A program made the translations under genes and the position numbers. Of a DNA stretch of 64,000 bases, positions 63,417 through 64,000 are shown one piece after another. The notes below the pieces were generated by a model that saw nothing but the letters and a program-made list of their open reading frames with translations, searched no databases and had not been told where the DNA came from. Positions within the stretch are counted from its first letter, which is position 1; the number at the start of each line of letters is the position of its first letter. Source of the DNA: Actinacidiphila acididurans (lineage in GTDB: Bacteria; Actinomycetota; Actinomycetes; Streptomycetales; Streptomycetaceae); contig NZ_JADKYB010000023.1 of NCBI RefSeq assembly GCF_016918855.1, forward strand, positions 1-64,000. The letters are read 5' to 3'.

Positions 63417-63476
63417 ATGGAGTTCAAGGCAATGCGGGCTCTGCGCGCACGATCACCCATAGCGGACGCCCCCTGA
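63417..63476 (+). CDS. Very small possible ORF, MEFKAMRALRARSPIADAP
   Basis: A 19-codon frame 14 bases after the SpaB_C-like gene, without a good ribosome site. It could be a short peptide or chance. The adjacent 63477-63547 contains an imperfect hairpin (AGCGGAGCACC / GGTGCTGGGGG-like) that may end the operon. Confidence 0.2.
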   Translation: MEFKAMRALRARSPIADAP

Positions 63477-63547
63477 GCGGCAGCGGAGCACCGAGTGCGG
63501 TGCTGGGGGGGCGGCTGGACCGGCTGTACGGCAGCGGGTTGCGAAGA

Positions 63548-64000
63548 TCAAGTTCTGGCTTGAAGGCGGAGGCCCGCCAGGGTCAGATCGAGTGCGGCGA
63601 GGAACTGGTCGCGGTCGTCGTGTCCCGCGAACTCGTCGGCGATCTGGTGGACGAACGGGAAGTCTGTGGCGTCGAGCGAGCGCCACGACTCGGCGAAGCG
63701 GCTGAGGAACTCGTCGCGGTCCACGTGGCCGTCGAGCAGTTCCTGTGGGATTTCCACGCCCAGGTCGGCGGCCGTGCCGACCACGACGCCTGTGACCGCC
63801 GAAACGGCGTGGAACCGCTGTCGCGGTGTGAGGTCGAGGCGGAGGGTCTGCTGGCCGAGCTTCTCGTACAGGCGCAACGAGTTGCCCTGGATGTCGGTGT
63901 TGCGCATGAAGTAGGCCGACAGCCACGGCCGGTCCACGATGGCATCGAACAGCGTGACGGCCATCGCGCGCATGTCGGCGATCGGGTCGTCGCTGTCCGG
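63548..64000 (-). CDS. TetR family regulator, C-terminal part (runs off the window)
   Basis: At least 150 residues of ligand-binding domain; the N-terminal HTH lies beyond base 64000. It has DMRAMAVTLFDAIVDRPWLSAYFMRNTDIQ, YEKLGQQTLRLDLTPRQRFHAVSAVTGVVVGTAADLG and a C-terminal helix (DQFLAALDLTLAGLRLQART). The frame is open to the window edge. It ends 71 bases from the operon and faces it, so it is convergent with the lanthipeptide genes; control of them is possible but not shown. Confidence 0.87.
   Translation of the reverse strand, partial: PDSDDPIADMRAMAVTLFDAIVDRPWLSAYFMRNTDIQGNSLRLYEKLGQQTLRLDLTPRQRFHAVSAVTGVVVGTAADLGVEIPQELLDGHVDRDEFLSRFAESWRSLDATDFPFVHQIADEFAGHDDRDQFLAALDLTLAGLRLQART

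Overview
The window looks like a chromosomal segment of a Streptomyces-type actinomycete. Coding regions are very GC-rich with strong third-position GC bias, GTG and TTG starts are common, and several starts appear leaderless. The 5S rRNA / CDP-alcohol phosphatidyltransferase / sugar-phosphate nucleotidyltransferase / DUF881 / GarA-like / ftsR / BFN / MerR order is the conserved actinobacterial order also seen in Mycobacterium (Rv1827-Rv1830).

Layout. (1) 1-14.3 kb is conserved core: the end of a 5S rRNA and its terminator, a phospholipid-head-group synthase, a fused nucleotidyltransferase/phosphomannomutase-like protein, a DUF881-Sbp-DUF881 membrane cluster, a GarA-like FHA protein, FtsR, a bifunctional-nuclease-domain protein, a second MerR regulator, DNA polymerase IV, and gcvP behind a tandem glycine riboswitch. 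(2) 14.3-29.6 kb holds small conserved Streptomyces proteins, a GCS2-like amino-acid ligase, an IS110-family insertion, a CPBP protease, PhzF, a methyltransferase, a PadR regulator, and a LacI-regulated secreted GH3 glycosidase. (3) 29.6-36.9 kb holds three EamA transporters, two divergent regulator pairs with readable promoter/operator structure (MocR and LysR), a Rieske lipoprotein, an intergenic array of imperfect 110-120 bp repeats, and an 11-codon leader ORF with a Pro-Pro-Pro motif. (4) 36.9-49.3 kb holds an S9 peptidase, a HipA-like kinase/DUF3037 pair, two SDRs, uracil-DNA glycosylase, a Gfo/Idh/MocA oxidoreductase, apolipoprotein N-acyltransferase, DoxX, a phosphoglycerate-mutase-like phosphatase and a flavoprotein disulfide reductase. 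(5) 49.3-52.0 kb is a lower-GC patch with a large serine integrase, a probable recombination directionality factor and a decayed IS256 transposase. It marks the edge of an integrated element. (6) 52.0-64.0 kb is accessory DNA: an epimerase with two compensating indels, a GNAT/XRE-TPR pair, an ATP-binding protein, then an FxLD-type class I lanthipeptide cluster (PCMT-like methyltransferase, precursor, LanB, LanC, separate SpaB_C-like protein) and the C-terminal part of a TetR regulator running off the edge.

The most notable system is the FxLD lanthipeptide cluster. Its 62-residue precursor has the FDLD leader motif and a four-Cys, Ser/Thr-rich tail. The LanB dehydratase is split between two reading frames exactly at a tandem CCTG duplication, which, if real, would separate its glutamylation and elimination domains. 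A second elimination-like protein is encoded separately downstream.
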